From positions 1-33,806 of the forward strand of contig JAJRVZ010000024.1 of NCBI GenBank assembly GCA_024277055.1: a DNA stretch of 33,806 bases. The letters run 5' to 3'. Both the position numbers and the translations under genes were made by a program. Origin of the DNA: Calditrichota bacterium (GTDB lineage: Bacteria; Calditrichota; Calditrichia; JAJRVZ01). Shown here in pieces: positions 25,758 to 33,806 of this stretch (position 1 is its first letter; each line of letters starts with the position of its first letter). The notes under the pieces are model-generated. The model was not told the origin of the DNA. It did no database searches and saw only the letters and a program-made list of their open reading frames with translations.

Positions 25758-26756
25758 TCATTCGGGTATGAACAGGCAGAGAGAGAAGTATTTCCGGCTG
25801 TCCTGCCAGGTATGACTTACCGTAAAATCAGCCGCCTCCGCCAAAGCGTCAATTATTTCGGGTGTAAATTTCTTGGAATTCTCGGTATGAATGCTCTCGT
25901 CCTTTTCGAATGAAACCGTCAGGTCAAGTGCGGAAATATTCACCTGCTGCTTCTTTTTCGAAACAAGGTGCATTTCAATCCGGCTTTTACGCGCGTTGAA
26001 AAAAGCGTGATGGTTAAATTGCTGCAGATCAAAGTTCCCGCCCAGTTCGTCGTTGATACGTCGCAGAACATTCATGTTAAAGGCGGCGGTGACTCCGGCA
26101 GAATCATTATAGGCCGCCTCAAGAACCCGGATATCTTTAACCATATCAAAACCGATCAGCAACGCATCTTTTTCATTCATTGCCGAACGGATGACCCCCA
26201 AAAAATCGGTGCTTTCTTCTATCGTAAAATTTCCGATACTCGATCCCAGAAAAAGAATCAACTTGTGTTGATCCAGAATATCATTCAGTATTTTCAGTCC
26301 GGCACGATATTCGGCAATTACCCCTTCTACCCGTAAATTGGGGTACAGGTCCAGCAGTTCCCGGCTGCTGTCGACCAGAATATCCGAGACATCTATCGGA
26401 ACGTAATGAAGCTCATCGCGGTTTTTTGTAAAAGCGTCCAACAGAATGCGTGTTTTCTCCGAAGTTCCGCTGCCCAGTTCCACCAGCACCTTCCAGCACT
26501 CCCTCAACATGCTCAGTTCCGCGCTGCAACTCCGTAAAATTTCCGCCTCGGCATTTGTAGGATAGTATTCTTTTGTTTGGGTAATACGGTCGAACAATTG
26601 CGATCCGCGCTCATCGTAAAAATATTTGGGCGGCAGGAATTTCCGTGCTGCGGTCAGCCCCCTGCGCACATCACGTGCGAAGGCGTCCAGCACCGCTTCA
26701 AAAGGTTTTTCAAAAATTCTCAGTCGATCTTCATCAATGCTTTCGAGTACGTTCAT
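25758..26756 (-). CDS. egtD: L-histidine N-alpha-methyltransferase
   Basis: A 332-residue SAM-dependent methyltransferase that trimethylates histidine to hercynine, the first step of ergothioneine synthesis. The family N-terminus is clear: 'LPPKYFYDERGSQLFDRIT', then 'EYYPTNAEAEIL'. The SAM-binding loop is 'VLVELGSGTSEKTRILLDAF', and later blocks are 'LILFLGSSIGNF' and 'FNMNVLRRINDELGGNF'. Length is normal for EgtD. It converges tail to tail with egtB, so the two are probably transcribed separately. It lies 27 bases downstream of the 6-phosphogluconolactonase gene on the same strand and is likely in an operon with it. The Shine-Dalgarno is weak. Histidine specificity rests on family membership and the neighbouring egtB. 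Confidence 0.95.
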   Translation of the reverse strand: MNVLESIDEDRLRIFEKPFEAVLDAFARDVRRGLTAARKFLPPKYFYDERGSQLFDRITQTKEYYPTNAEAEILRSCSAELSMLRECWKVLVELGSGTSEKTRILLDAFTKNRDELHYVPIDVSDILVDSSRELLDLYPNLRVEGVIAEYRAGLKILNDILDQHKLILFLGSSIGNFTIEESTDFLGVIRSAMNEKDALLIGFDMVKDIRVLEAAYNDSAGVTAAFNMNVLRRINDELGGNFDLQQFNHHAFFNARKSRIEMHLVSKKKQQVNISALDLTVSFEKDESIHTENSKKFTPEIIDALAEAADFTVSHTWQDSRKYFSLCLFIPE

Positions 26757-26783
26757 TTTTCTGCCAAAATTTTTTAATTGGAT

Positions 26784-27515
26784 TTATAAATGGATGTCAT
26801 TCAATTCCGAAGCGGCAAGGCTATCAAGATACAGATCAAAACTTCCCTGTACCGGACAGATATCCGCCACCGGCAGTTTCCCGGTTTTTTTACGTCCGAG
26901 CCAATCGGCGATCACCCCGGCTTTATGGTCACCACAGGCAACCAGAACGACATTTCGAGCCGCATTGATTACCTCCATGGTCAATGTGATCCTTTTCTGC
27001 CCGCTCTGCGGATGCTCCGTCCAGGCACAGATGCCGGCCGGTTCCCTGTGCAGGCTGCCTCCGGGAAAAATGGAAGCCGTATGTCCGTCGGCACCCACCC
27101 CCAGCAGTACCATATCAAAAACCGGTATTTGCTGATCCGGCGCATCCAGGGTCTGAACAACCTCTTTTGCATATCGACGGCATTCCTCCGGTGGATCCGC
27201 TTCGCCGTGAATCCGGTGTATCTGACATTCATTAACGGTAATATGATTAAGAAGAGCATTGCCGGCCATGCGAAAATTACTCTGTTCATCATCCGCCGGG
27301 ACACAACGTTCATCACTCCAGAAGAAATGAAACCGCGACCAGTTCATCGGCCGTTTGGCCACACGGCGGTAACTTTCCTCCGGGGTTGAACCACCGGCCA
27401 GCGCAACAAAAACAGGTTGTTGACCTTCTTTATTCAAATCCAGCTGCATGAACAGATCGGCTACGCGGCGGGCTACGACGGAACAATCCTCAAATATGTG
27501 CAGGCGCGGTGTCAC
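26784..27515 (-). CDS. pgl: 6-phosphogluconolactonase
   Basis: A 243-residue cytosolic enzyme of the oxidative pentose phosphate pathway that hydrolyses 6-phosphogluconolactone to 6-phosphogluconate. It belongs to the NagB/RpiA-like fold. Family motifs are 'FVALAGGSTPEESYRRV', 'WSRFHFFWSDERCVP', 'DEQSNFRMAGNALLNHI' and 'MVLLGVGADGHTASIFPGG'. I chose the GTG at 27515 because it has GGGGA four bases upstream and gives the usual family length starting 'VTPRLHIFED'. Longer in-frame starts (ATG 27620, TTG 27677) add residues without family similarity. It precedes egtD by 27 bases. No glucose-6-phosphate dehydrogenase or Gnd gene is in the window. Confidence 0.9.
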   Translation of the reverse strand: MTPRLHIFEDCSVVARRVADLFMQLDLNKEGQQPVFVALAGGSTPEESYRRVAKRPMNWSRFHFFWSDERCVPADDEQSNFRMAGNALLNHITVNECQIHRIHGEADPPEECRRYAKEVVQTLDAPDQQIPVFDMVLLGVGADGHTASIFPGGSLHREPAGICAWTEHPQSGQKRITLTMEVINAARNVVLVACGDHKAGVIADWLGRKKTGKLPVADICPVQGSFDLYLDSLAASELNDIHL

Positions 27516-27968
27516 AAAATCCCCAAATTTTATATCCCCGTGTTGTCGAAAAATTATACGCCGACCGGCAGCTGATAATTCCCGGTTCCACTGCAATAAT
27601 TGTGTTACCGTCTGCGGCATCAGGAGGATGAGAAGTACCGGTGGTTCACGGTTCGGCTCCGCAAACCGCAAATTCAATTTTATCTTTACCGTATTTTAGA
27701 ATAAAATGAGATATTATTCAACTTCATTTTTGCCTGCGAGAAATAACATTTTATATGATGAAAGTGATGAGTGAAGAGTAAGGAAGAACGGGGTTACTAT
27801 TTCAGGTAAATTCAAAAAGCAATTAACCACGAGCAACTCAAATACGATTTTTCCTTCAAGTTCTTCACACCAACTTCGCCGGTATTATTCAGGAACACAC
27901 CGTTTTGCGTCCATTCGGGAAAGATTTTTCGCCCTGTTTTGGTTATATTGTTTTTTTCGGAGGAATTT
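27516..27968. other. Intergenic divergent region, about 450 bases
   Basis: It lies between the divergent pgl and molybdopterin oxidoreductase genes and should hold both promoters. The pgl frame stays open back to 27677, so part of it could be coding if an upstream start is used. A purine-rich low-complexity patch (GATGAAAGTGATGAGTGAAG, about 27758) is present. I recognise no RNA gene or terminator. Confidence 0.5.
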
Positions 27969-29957
27969 ATGTCACAGGTAATTCATTCCGCGTGTCCCAT
28001 GGACTGCCCCGACACCTGCGCTGTCGAAGCGGTTGTCGATAACGGTACGCTGATAAGTCTGAACGGCTCATTCGAAAATCCTGTCACCGCCGGGTTTATC
28101 TGCGGTAAAGTACGCGATTTTGCCAAACGCCAATACCATCCTGATCGCATTTTATATCCCCTGCGCCGCAGCGGCGTCAAAGGCAGCGGCCGGTTTGAAC
28201 GCATCAGCTGGGAAGAAGCCCTTTCCGAGATTACCGACCGTTTTCGGCGGATAAAGGCGGATTGGGGAGGGGAAGCCATCCTGCCCTTTCATTACGGCGG
28301 TTCCAACGGTTTTCTCGGAGATGATTTTCTGGATGACCTGTATTTCACCCGGCTCGGCGCTTCACAACTGCAGAAAACCGTATGCGCCGTACCGACGACC
28401 CTGGTTGCCGCCGGCATGTACGGCAAAATGCCGGGCGTGGCATTTGAGGATTATCCGCTGGCAAATTTCATTCTTATCTGGGGCGCCAACCCAAAGGCTT
28501 CCAACATTCACCTGGTGCCCTTCCTGAAAAAGGCAAAACAGAACGGCGCTTTCATCGCCGTCATTGATCCCCGTAACAACTTTTCTGAAAAGGAAATCGA
28601 TCTGCACCTGCCCGTGCTGCCGGGAGCCGACCTGCCGCTGGCTCTGAGCATGATTCATTACTGGCGGCAAAACGACATGCTGGACGATGCTTTCCTTTCC
28701 GCGCATGCAAAAAACAGCGAAAAAATACTTGCAGCGGCCGAAGAATGGACTGTCGAAAAAGCAGCTCGAGTTGCCGGCGTTGATACAGCGCCGATCCGGC
28801 AACTGGCCGAGCGCTTTGCGGCTTCTTCCCCAGCCCTGCTGCGCTGCGGCTGGGGTGTCGAACGCAACCGCAACGGCGGACAGGCAATCGCCGCCATTCT
28901 GGCCATGCCGGCATTGCTGGGAAAATTCGGTTTGCCCGGCGGCGGTTACACCATGAGCAGCAGCGGCGCCGTTAAACTGCAAAAGGAAAAAATTCTCGGA
29001 TATCCGAACCGGAACACGCGGCAACTGAATATGAGCCGATTGGGCCAGCTGTTGACAACCGATCTGAACCCGCCGCTGAAGGCTTTATTCGTGTACAATT
29101 GCAATCCTGTTGCAACCGTGCCCAACCAGTCGCTGGTTGTCGAAGGCCTGAAACGTGAAGATTTGTTCACCGTTGTGCACGAGCAGGTCATGACCGACAC
29201 CGCCCGGTTTGCCGATATCATTCTGCCGGCCACGACGTTTCTGGAATACCGGGATTTACGACGATCCTACGGGAATTATTTCATCGGCAGGCTCAGGCCC
29301 GTATTATCGGCTGCGGGGGAAGCATTGCCCAATGAACAGATGTTTGCCCGTCTGGCGAAGACGATGGGTTTTAAGGATCCCGCTTTTCAAACGGACACGC
29401 AAACATTGATGAAACAGGTCGCAGAAAATCTTGAAACCGGAGAAGGAACGCTGCTGGAGACGGACAGCGGACATATTCAGGTTCGTTTCGAAAAAAATAC
29501 CCCGGTACAATTCAAAACGGTATTTCCACAAACCGCCGACGGTAAAATTGATTTATGTCCGCCGCAGCTGGGCAGCCAACCCTACCGCCATTTCGCTCAG
29601 GAAAGCGATCAATATCCCCTGGTGCTGATTACCCCATCCAGTTCGCGGCTTATTTCCAGTACCTTCGGCGAATTCAATCTTTCCGAATTGCAGGTAACCA
29701 TGCATCCTGAAGATGCCGCCCGCCGCCATGTCGCAGACGGAGAAAGGGTTCGCACGTATAATCAATTCGGCGAAGTGATCTGCACGCTTCGCGTTTCTGC
29801 CGCTGTGCGTCCCGGTGTGGTTTCCATGCCCAAGGGCGCCTGGAGAAAATCCGCAGAAAACGGCTGGACGGCCAACGCCCTGTGCCCGGACCATGTGCAG
29901 GTTGTGGGCGGCGCCGCCTGTTACAACGACGCGCGTGTGGAAGTGGAAAAATTCTGA
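27969..29957 (+). CDS. Molybdopterin oxidoreductase, catalytic subunit with N-terminal 4Fe-4S site
   Basis: A 662-residue member of the DMSO-reductase superfamily, using bis-molybdopterin-guanine dinucleotide. GGAGGA sits just upstream of the ATG at 27969, which decides the start. The cluster ligands are Cys9, Cys13, Cys17 and Cys45 ('CPMDCPDTC' and 'GFICGK'). Cofactor-binding blocks include 'ISWEEALSEITDRF', 'LIWGANPKASNIH' and 'FIAVIDPR', later 'LFVYNCNPVATVPNQ' and 'DIILPATTFLEYRDL'. The C-terminal beta-barrel domain contains 'LSELQVTMHPEDAARR' and 'VVSMPKGAWRK'. Cys in 'LQKTVCAVPTT' is a candidate molybdenum ligand. There is no Tat signal, so it should be cytoplasmic. No electron-transfer or membrane subunit adjoins it. 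The substrate is unknown; relatives include thiosulfate reductases, formate dehydrogenases and acetylene hydratase. Confidence 0.92.
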   Translation: MSQVIHSACPMDCPDTCAVEAVVDNGTLISLNGSFENPVTAGFICGKVRDFAKRQYHPDRILYPLRRSGVKGSGRFERISWEEALSEITDRFRRIKADWGGEAILPFHYGGSNGFLGDDFLDDLYFTRLGASQLQKTVCAVPTTLVAAGMYGKMPGVAFEDYPLANFILIWGANPKASNIHLVPFLKKAKQNGAFIAVIDPRNNFSEKEIDLHLPVLPGADLPLALSMIHYWRQNDMLDDAFLSAHAKNSEKILAAAEEWTVEKAARVAGVDTAPIRQLAERFAASSPALLRCGWGVERNRNGGQAIAAILAMPALLGKFGLPGGGYTMSSSGAVKLQKEKILGYPNRNTRQLNMSRLGQLLTTDLNPPLKALFVYNCNPVATVPNQSLVVEGLKREDLFTVVHEQVMTDTARFADIILPATTFLEYRDLRRSYGNYFIGRLRPVLSAAGEALPNEQMFARLAKTMGFKDPAFQTDTQTLMKQVAENLETGEGTLLETDSGHIQVRFEKNTPVQFKTVFPQTADGKIDLCPPQLGSQPYRHFAQESDQYPLVLITPSSSRLISSTFGEFNLSELQVTMHPEDAARRHVADGERVRTYNQFGEVICTLRVSAAVRPGVVSMPKGAWRKSAENGWTANALCPDHVQVVGGAACYNDARVEVEKF

Positions 29958-29982
29958 CCTTCGTTTAAAATAATTGCGGGTG

Positions 29983-30600
29983 CTAATATACCAGTGCCGG
30001 ATCGCCGGCACCTTCTCTCACGATTCTGATCTCATCCTCCGTTAAATCCACGATGGTTGAAGGCTCGGAAACAAGCACTCCCGCATCGAGGATAAAATCA
30101 ACGTCATTGCCCAGTTGCTGTTCGATTTGGAAGGGATCATTCAAAAACTCATCCGCCCCGGCCGGAACACTGGTGCTCAGAATCGGGTGTCCCAGTTTTT
30201 CAACAATGCGCGTACACAGGGGACTGTCGGGAATTCGAATGCCTACGGTACGCCGTTTTCGGAACATGATTTTCGGTACCAGGCGGGTGGCGGGTAGTAC
30301 GAATGTAAATGCGCCGGGCAGGCAGCGACGCATTATTTTATGGGCATGGTTGGACATATAAGCATATTGTGAAACCTGTTTCAGGTCCGAACAGATAAAA
30401 CTGAGTAATTTGTTACTGGCAATTTTTTTTATCCGGTAAACCCGTTCCACCGCCTGTTTGCTGTGCAGCGAGGTCCCCAGACCGTAAATGGTATCGGTCG
30501 GATAAACAATCACGCCGTCATTTTTCAGCCATTCTATGGCGCGGTTTATCGCCTGATCATGCGCGTTATGAACATGGATATGGAATACTTCCGCCGGCAC
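29983..30600 (-). CDS. YrdC/Sua5/YciO-family protein, probable threonylcarbamoyl-AMP synthase
   Basis: A 205-residue protein of the family that makes threonylcarbamoyl-AMP for the universal t6A37 modification of ANN-decoding tRNAs. The nucleotide-binding motif 'VIVYPTDTIYGLG' is clear, as are 'CLPGAFTFVLPAT' and 'RRTVGIRIPDSP'. The lysine region reads 'RIKKIASNKLLSFI' rather than the common KxRxxxKP form, which points towards the YciO or Sua5-like subgroup, so true TsaC activity is probable but not certain. There is no Sua5 C-terminal domain. The start is GTG, with AGGGA six bases upstream, and lies 2 bases after the DUF885 lipoprotein stop codon, so the two are cotranscribed. It converges on the molybdopterin gene 25 bases away. 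Confidence 0.88.
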   Translation of the reverse strand: MPAEVFHIHVHNAHDQAINRAIEWLKNDGVIVYPTDTIYGLGTSLHSKQAVERVYRIKKIASNKLLSFICSDLKQVSQYAYMSNHAHKIMRRCLPGAFTFVLPATRLVPKIMFRKRRTVGIRIPDSPLCTRIVEKLGHPILSTSVPAGADEFLNDPFQIEQQLGNDVDFILDAGVLVSEPSTIVDLTEDEIRIVREGAGDPALVY

Positions 30601-30602
30601 CT

Positions 30603-32366
30603 TTAATCCCTGATTTCGCGAAGAATAACCTGCTTCAAATAAGCCATCGGAATTGCGCCGGCCGAAAGAACTTTTTCATGAAAAGATTTCAAATCGAAAT
30701 CGTCTTTATGGCGGTCTTTATATAATTTCCTCAGACTCATCATTTCCTTGAACCCGTAAAAATACGTGCTCAGCTGTGCCGATGTCAGGCAGGCTCTTTT
30801 CCATTTTCCCTCGGCCTCGCTCAATTCCTGAAAACCGCTGTTGACCATCAAATCGATGGCCTCTCCTTTTGTCATTCCTTCGGCATGTATTTTCTGATCG
30901 ATTATGGCGTTAATGATGACCCGCAACAGCATTTTTTTCTGCGCCAGTTTGAGCAGCGTATTATCGGCGCCGCCGTACCCTTCATCAACCATCATCTGCT
31001 CAGCATAAACCGCCCATCCTTCAATATAGGGACCGCTCTGGCACAAATCGCGCACGGTGGAAGAATAATCAACCGGATGGGTCAACTGCACGTAGTGTCC
31101 CGGCATGGCCTCGTGAATGGTCAGGTCCTGTAACTGGTAATTGTTGTATTCTTTCAGAAACGATTCGGCCTGTTCCAGACTCCAGGATTCAGGTATGGGT
31201 GAAATCATATAAAAAGTTTTCAGCCCTTTATCGAAAGGACCGGGAGCATCGCAGTAGGCAACGGCCACACCACGCATAAATTCCGGCACTTCAATTATTT
31301 CAAGCGGGTCTTCGGGTAAATCAACCAGATCCTTTTTCAATACAAAATCCGTTGCCTGTTGCAAATAATCCTGACAGGTAGACAGCAGCTCATCCGCAGT
31401 CGGATGCTTTTCGGCCATATCGTCCAGAACATATTTTATAACCGTGTGTTTCAATTCCGGTGTGATATCACCTTCTTTGATCCTGGTTTTTTTGCGCCGT
31501 TCATACAAAGGCCGGGCAATCGTGAACATATCGTCGGTTATCCACGCCAGATTCTGTTCTGCCTCTTTCAACAATGTTGTTCTCTTATAGTTTTGGGGCA
31601 GTTCCAGGGTAAGGTTGAGTTTTTTCTGGAAAAGGCTTTCACCCAGCCTGAAGTTATCCGTTGCCGCCGGAAGTAACTCGTCGGACATCCATTTCTCGAA
31701 TTCAGCAAGAGCGGAGTCTGCGCGTTTTACCGAAATAGCGAATGCATTTTCAATGGAACTGTGGATTCCGTCCGAAGTCGACAGTTCATCCATGATCAGG
31801 TTTCGAACACCCTTGATCTGTAGAATTGCCGTTTCCGTATGAATACGCGGTACATCGGATAAGTTTTCCATGGCTTGCTTCAGAAAGCCCGGAACGGCAT
31901 CGAGACGATTCATGGCGCTCATCATCCGTTCCTGTTTGGGAGCAAAATCTCGGGCCATTAAATAGTGAAAGGCCGAACCAAGGATATTCACATAATACAA
32001 CGGATCATGACGCCAGGATTGCAGCGAGTCGATCTCAAAAATCTGCCGGTCCAATTCCAGTTGCAGCAGATTCAGATCAATAACTTCATGGGGAGGCAAA
32101 GTTTTTTTATTGATTTTTGATAATTTCTGATCCAGAATTTTCATCCAGCGGGAAAATGCTTCCATACTGTCCGCAGAAACATTCGGAAGAAACGAATCAT
32201 ACCTGTGAAAGCCCAACACCGTTGCCGTAACCGGACGGACCCTGAACAACGTATTTTTATAGGCGTTGGCATGCTTTTCAAGAAGTGAATTAATTTCGGT
32301 ATCCTTGTTACAGCCGGTTTGAATCAGCAATGCAAACAGCAGAGATAACAGCAAAACGGATCGCAT
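30603..32366 (-). CDS. DUF885-family lipoprotein, putative zinc metallopeptidase
   Basis: A 587-residue predicted lipoprotein. The ATG at 32366 has GGGAGGA upstream and opens a signal peptide ending in the lipobox 'IQTGC' (Cys19). The body matches DUF885 proteins: 'VRPVTATVLGFHRYDSFLP' near the N-terminus, and late in the protein the likely metal motif 'HEAMPGHYVQL', a variant of HExxH, followed by 'GPYIEGWAVYAEQMMVDEGY' with a downstream glutamate as candidate third ligand. 'FSRWMKILDQKL' and similar helices fill the middle. The family resembles M32-like helical metallopeptidases, but substrates are largely unknown. It is expected in the periplasm or outer membrane. It is followed after 2 bases by the YrdC-like gene, an unrelated function that suggests a convenience operon. 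Confidence 0.9.
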   Translation of the reverse strand: MRSVLLLSLLFALLIQTGCNKDTEINSLLEKHANAYKNTLFRVRPVTATVLGFHRYDSFLPNVSADSMEAFSRWMKILDQKLSKINKKTLPPHEVIDLNLLQLELDRQIFEIDSLQSWRHDPLYYVNILGSAFHYLMARDFAPKQERMMSAMNRLDAVPGFLKQAMENLSDVPRIHTETAILQIKGVRNLIMDELSTSDGIHSSIENAFAISVKRADSALAEFEKWMSDELLPAATDNFRLGESLFQKKLNLTLELPQNYKRTTLLKEAEQNLAWITDDMFTIARPLYERRKKTRIKEGDITPELKHTVIKYVLDDMAEKHPTADELLSTCQDYLQQATDFVLKKDLVDLPEDPLEIIEVPEFMRGVAVAYCDAPGPFDKGLKTFYMISPIPESWSLEQAESFLKEYNNYQLQDLTIHEAMPGHYVQLTHPVDYSSTVRDLCQSGPYIEGWAVYAEQMMVDEGYGGADNTLLKLAQKKMLLRVIINAIIDQKIHAEGMTKGEAIDLMVNSGFQELSEAEGKWKRACLTSAQLSTYFYGFKEMMSLRKLYKDRHKDDFDLKSFHEKVLSAGAIPMAYLKQVILREIRD

Positions 32367-32467
32367 AATTTGTCCTCCCAAATTCTGCATGTACGATTTT
32401 TTGAAGATATAAAGGTAAGCATACCTGCGAATATATTCAAATCTATATAAGGGTTATGAGATTCAAT

Positions 32468-32529
32468 AAAAAAACAAGGGCAAAGGCTAAATCTTTTTGG
32501 GAGGGTTTAAGAGGAGTACCTTTGCCCTT
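32468..32529 (-). terminator. Inverted repeat plus T run downstream of the histidine-kinase gene
   Basis: Arms AAGGGCAAAGG and CCTTTGCCCTT form a perfect 11-base stem around a 32-base loop. On the minus strand the stem is followed by G and seven T residues, as for an intrinsic terminator of the kinase that stops at 32598. The loop is unusually long, so an inner structure or another RNA role is possible. Confidence 0.6.
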
Positions 32530-32597
32530 ATTCCTATTGGAGGCAACTACAGTCAATGATACCACCTTTCGCACCCAAAAGTTCCAAATATTTGAAA

Positions 32598-33479
32598 CTA
32601 TTTTTTCCTTGCCTTTAATGCGGGTAAACCGGTCCGCGTGGCCTGATCTTTGGTAGGTAATTCAATAGTAAAAATAGTACCTTTGTTTATCACGCTGTCA
32701 AATTCCAGCCGGCCCTCATGCATTTCAATGATATTCTTACAAATAGCCAGGCCGATACCGCCGCCGTCTTTTTTGGTCGTAAAATACAGATCAAATATTT
32801 TATTCTGTATTGATTTGTCAATTCCCTTGCCTGTATCACGAACATCGATAAATACGCGGTTCCTTTCCATACGTGTGCGGATATAAATTTTCCCTTCTCC
32901 TTCGATCGCCGCAAAGGCATTCAGTAAAATATTAAGCAAAACCTGCTTGAGCTGGTCTTCATCCCCGTAAACCTTTTCAATTTTATCCGCCAATGATACC
33001 GTAACGGTAACCTTCTGTTCCTGTGCCTGCTGGTGGATCAGTTCCACTACATCCTGCACCACCTTATTCAGATCGATAATTTGCAACTCCAGTCGCGTTG
33101 GCCGTGCCAGGGAAAGAAACTGCTGAATGATACGATTTAAACGCCGGACTTCGTTCTGCAGCGTATCGAGACTTTTTATCACTTTTTCCTTGTCATCCAT
33201 TGCAATTTTCCGGATTCTGTTATCCAGTATCTCGGCATGCAGCGCCAGTGCACTGAGCGGATTTTTTATTTCATGACTGATGGAGGAAGCAAGGTTGGTG
33301 ATCACCCCGAATTTCATTGAACGCAGTAAATTATTTTCCAGCTCGCTCAACAGTTCCATATCCTTGAATGAAATGAAAAGCCCGGTTACAGACTCGTCTT
33401 CCCTCATCAGCTGAATATTCAGTTTAAGTAATTTATCGCTGTTATCCGGGAAGTAGATCAGCATGGATTGTTCCTGCAC
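32598..33479 (-). CDS. Sensor histidine kinase, C-terminal part (rest of PAS, HisKA, HATPase)
   Basis: The catalytic half of a PAS-containing histidine kinase. In order: the end of a PAS domain ('LFISFKDMELLSELENNLL'), the HisKA box 'SSISHEIKNPLSAL' with the phosphoacceptor His, the N box 'VLLNILLNAFAAIEG', G1 'VRDTGKGIDKSI', F box 'FDLYFTTKK' and G2 'DGGGIGLAICKNI'. All catalytic motifs are intact. The first available initiator is a GTG at 33479 in the middle of the PAS fold, with the same frame open upstream as 'PLPESGEEVQEQSML', so this piece is not a natural gene by itself. It continues the HAMP-PAS fragment at 33458-33805 after a one-base shift. Its partner regulator is not in the window; NtrC-type partners are common for this kinase class. 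Confidence 0.85.
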   Translation of the reverse strand: MQEQSMLIYFPDNSDKLLKLNIQLMREDESVTGLFISFKDMELLSELENNLLRSMKFGVITNLASSISHEIKNPLSALALHAEILDNRIRKIAMDDKEKVIKSLDTLQNEVRRLNRIIQQFLSLARPTRLELQIIDLNKVVQDVVELIHQQAQEQKVTVTVSLADKIEKVYGDEDQLKQVLLNILLNAFAAIEGEGKIYIRTRMERNRVFIDVRDTGKGIDKSIQNKIFDLYFTTKKDGGGIGLAICKNIIEMHEGRLEFDSVINKGTIFTIELPTKDQATRTGLPALKARKK

Positions 33480-33805
33480 TTCTTCTCCGCTTTCAGGCAG
33501 CGGCCCAGCAGTTGGTTCAGTTCTACATTTCCTGAAATGATCTGTGCAAACCAGGTTTCAAATTCTTCCTCTCCTGCACGAAACAACCGTACCGCAGCTT
33601 CATTGTAGGAAGTCACCTGTTTATCCACATCCAGCATGACCACGGCTTCATTTACGGCCTGCAGCAGCGATGAAATTCTCTTTTCCGCTTTTTTGTATCC
33701 CTCTTTCAAAAATCCAACTTTTTCGAACGCCCGGTTCAGTTTCTTGAAAGTATCGGTGAACTCATCCCGCTGCCGGTAATTAACGCGGTAGGAAAAATCC
33801 TCCTC
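33458..33805 (-). CDS. Sensor histidine kinase, N-terminal part (HAMP end and PAS start), frameshifted and cut by window edge
   Basis: The frame is open to the window end, so the gene continues outside. The first residues, 'EEDFSYRVNYRQRDEFTDTF', look like the end of a HAMP linker, which implies upstream transmembrane helices. A PAS domain then begins at 'RISSLLQAVNEAVVMLDVDK' and runs through 'SYNEAAVRLFRAGEEEF' before the frame ends at a TGA at 33458. The PAS resumes in another frame in the downstream kinase fragment. Together they make HAMP-PAS-HisKA-HATPase_c, a standard membrane kinase. The shift corresponds to one missing base (or two extra) somewhere in about 33480-33510. Mutation, programmed frameshift or sequencing error cannot be separated here. 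Confidence 0.75.
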   Translation of the reverse strand, partial: EEDFSYRVNYRQRDEFTDTFKKLNRAFEKVGFLKEGYKKAEKRISSLLQAVNEAVVMLDVDKQVTSYNEAAVRLFRAGEEEFETWFAQIISGNVELNQLLGRCLKAEKKCRNNPC

Positions 33806-33806
33806 G

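Noticed and set aside
28362-29024. 220-codon minus-strand frame inside the molybdopterin oxidoreductase gene.
   Set aside because: It lies wholly opposite a gene with a clear family assignment and has no domain of its own.

Overview
The window reads as a chromosomal segment of a Gram-negative bacterium of the FCB superphylum, most like Calditrichota, KSB1 or Ignavibacteria. The evidence is two large exported proteins that end in the 'QNYPNPFNP' type IX secretion (T9SS) sorting domain, lipoproteins with clear lipoboxes, a CRTAC1-like FG-GAP/ASPIC-UnbV protein, and Shine-Dalgarno sites on only some genes. The assignment is inferred from gene families only. No rRNA, tRNA, CRISPR array or complete insertion sequence was seen.

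Layout. Positions 1-1835 hold the 3' part of a copper-type P1B ATPase. On the minus strand follow an alpha/beta hydrolase, an AT-hook protein with a lysine tail, a secreted subtilisin-like protease with a T9SS tail, and a two-gene osmoprotectant ABC transporter whose binding protein and permease are fused. From about 9.46 to 21.56 kb the plus strand is visibly more AT-rich. It carries a sensor kinase with an FG-GAP/UnbV ectodomain, a sigma54-activating response regulator one base downstream, and then a sigma54 promoter with exact -24/-12 spacing. That promoter is followed by a 53-residue membrane peptide, a CsgG-like TPR lipoprotein, and a roughly 1920-codon surface protein interrupted by one in-frame TAA. 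Next come an uncharacterised 609-residue cysteine-containing protein, a tail-to-tail egtB/egtD pair (ergothioneine-type pathway) with 6-phosphogluconolactonase upstream of egtD, a lone molybdopterin oxidoreductase, a TsaC/Sua5/YciO-family protein, a DUF885 lipoprotein, and a HAMP-PAS histidine kinase split by a frameshift at the window edge.

The most interesting unit is 9.46-21.56 kb. I propose a self-contained signalling and surface-display module. An integrin-like propeller outside the cytoplasmic membrane would signal through a noncanonical kinase to an NtrC-type activator. The activator would switch on the adjacent sigma54 promoter and so the lipoprotein and giant surface protein. The domains and promoter are visible in the sequence; the wiring is inference.

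Two genes look broken: the giant surface protein (nonsense codon at 17328-17330) and the distal kinase (frameshift near 33480-33510). Each could be a true mutation, a recoding event or a sequencing error.
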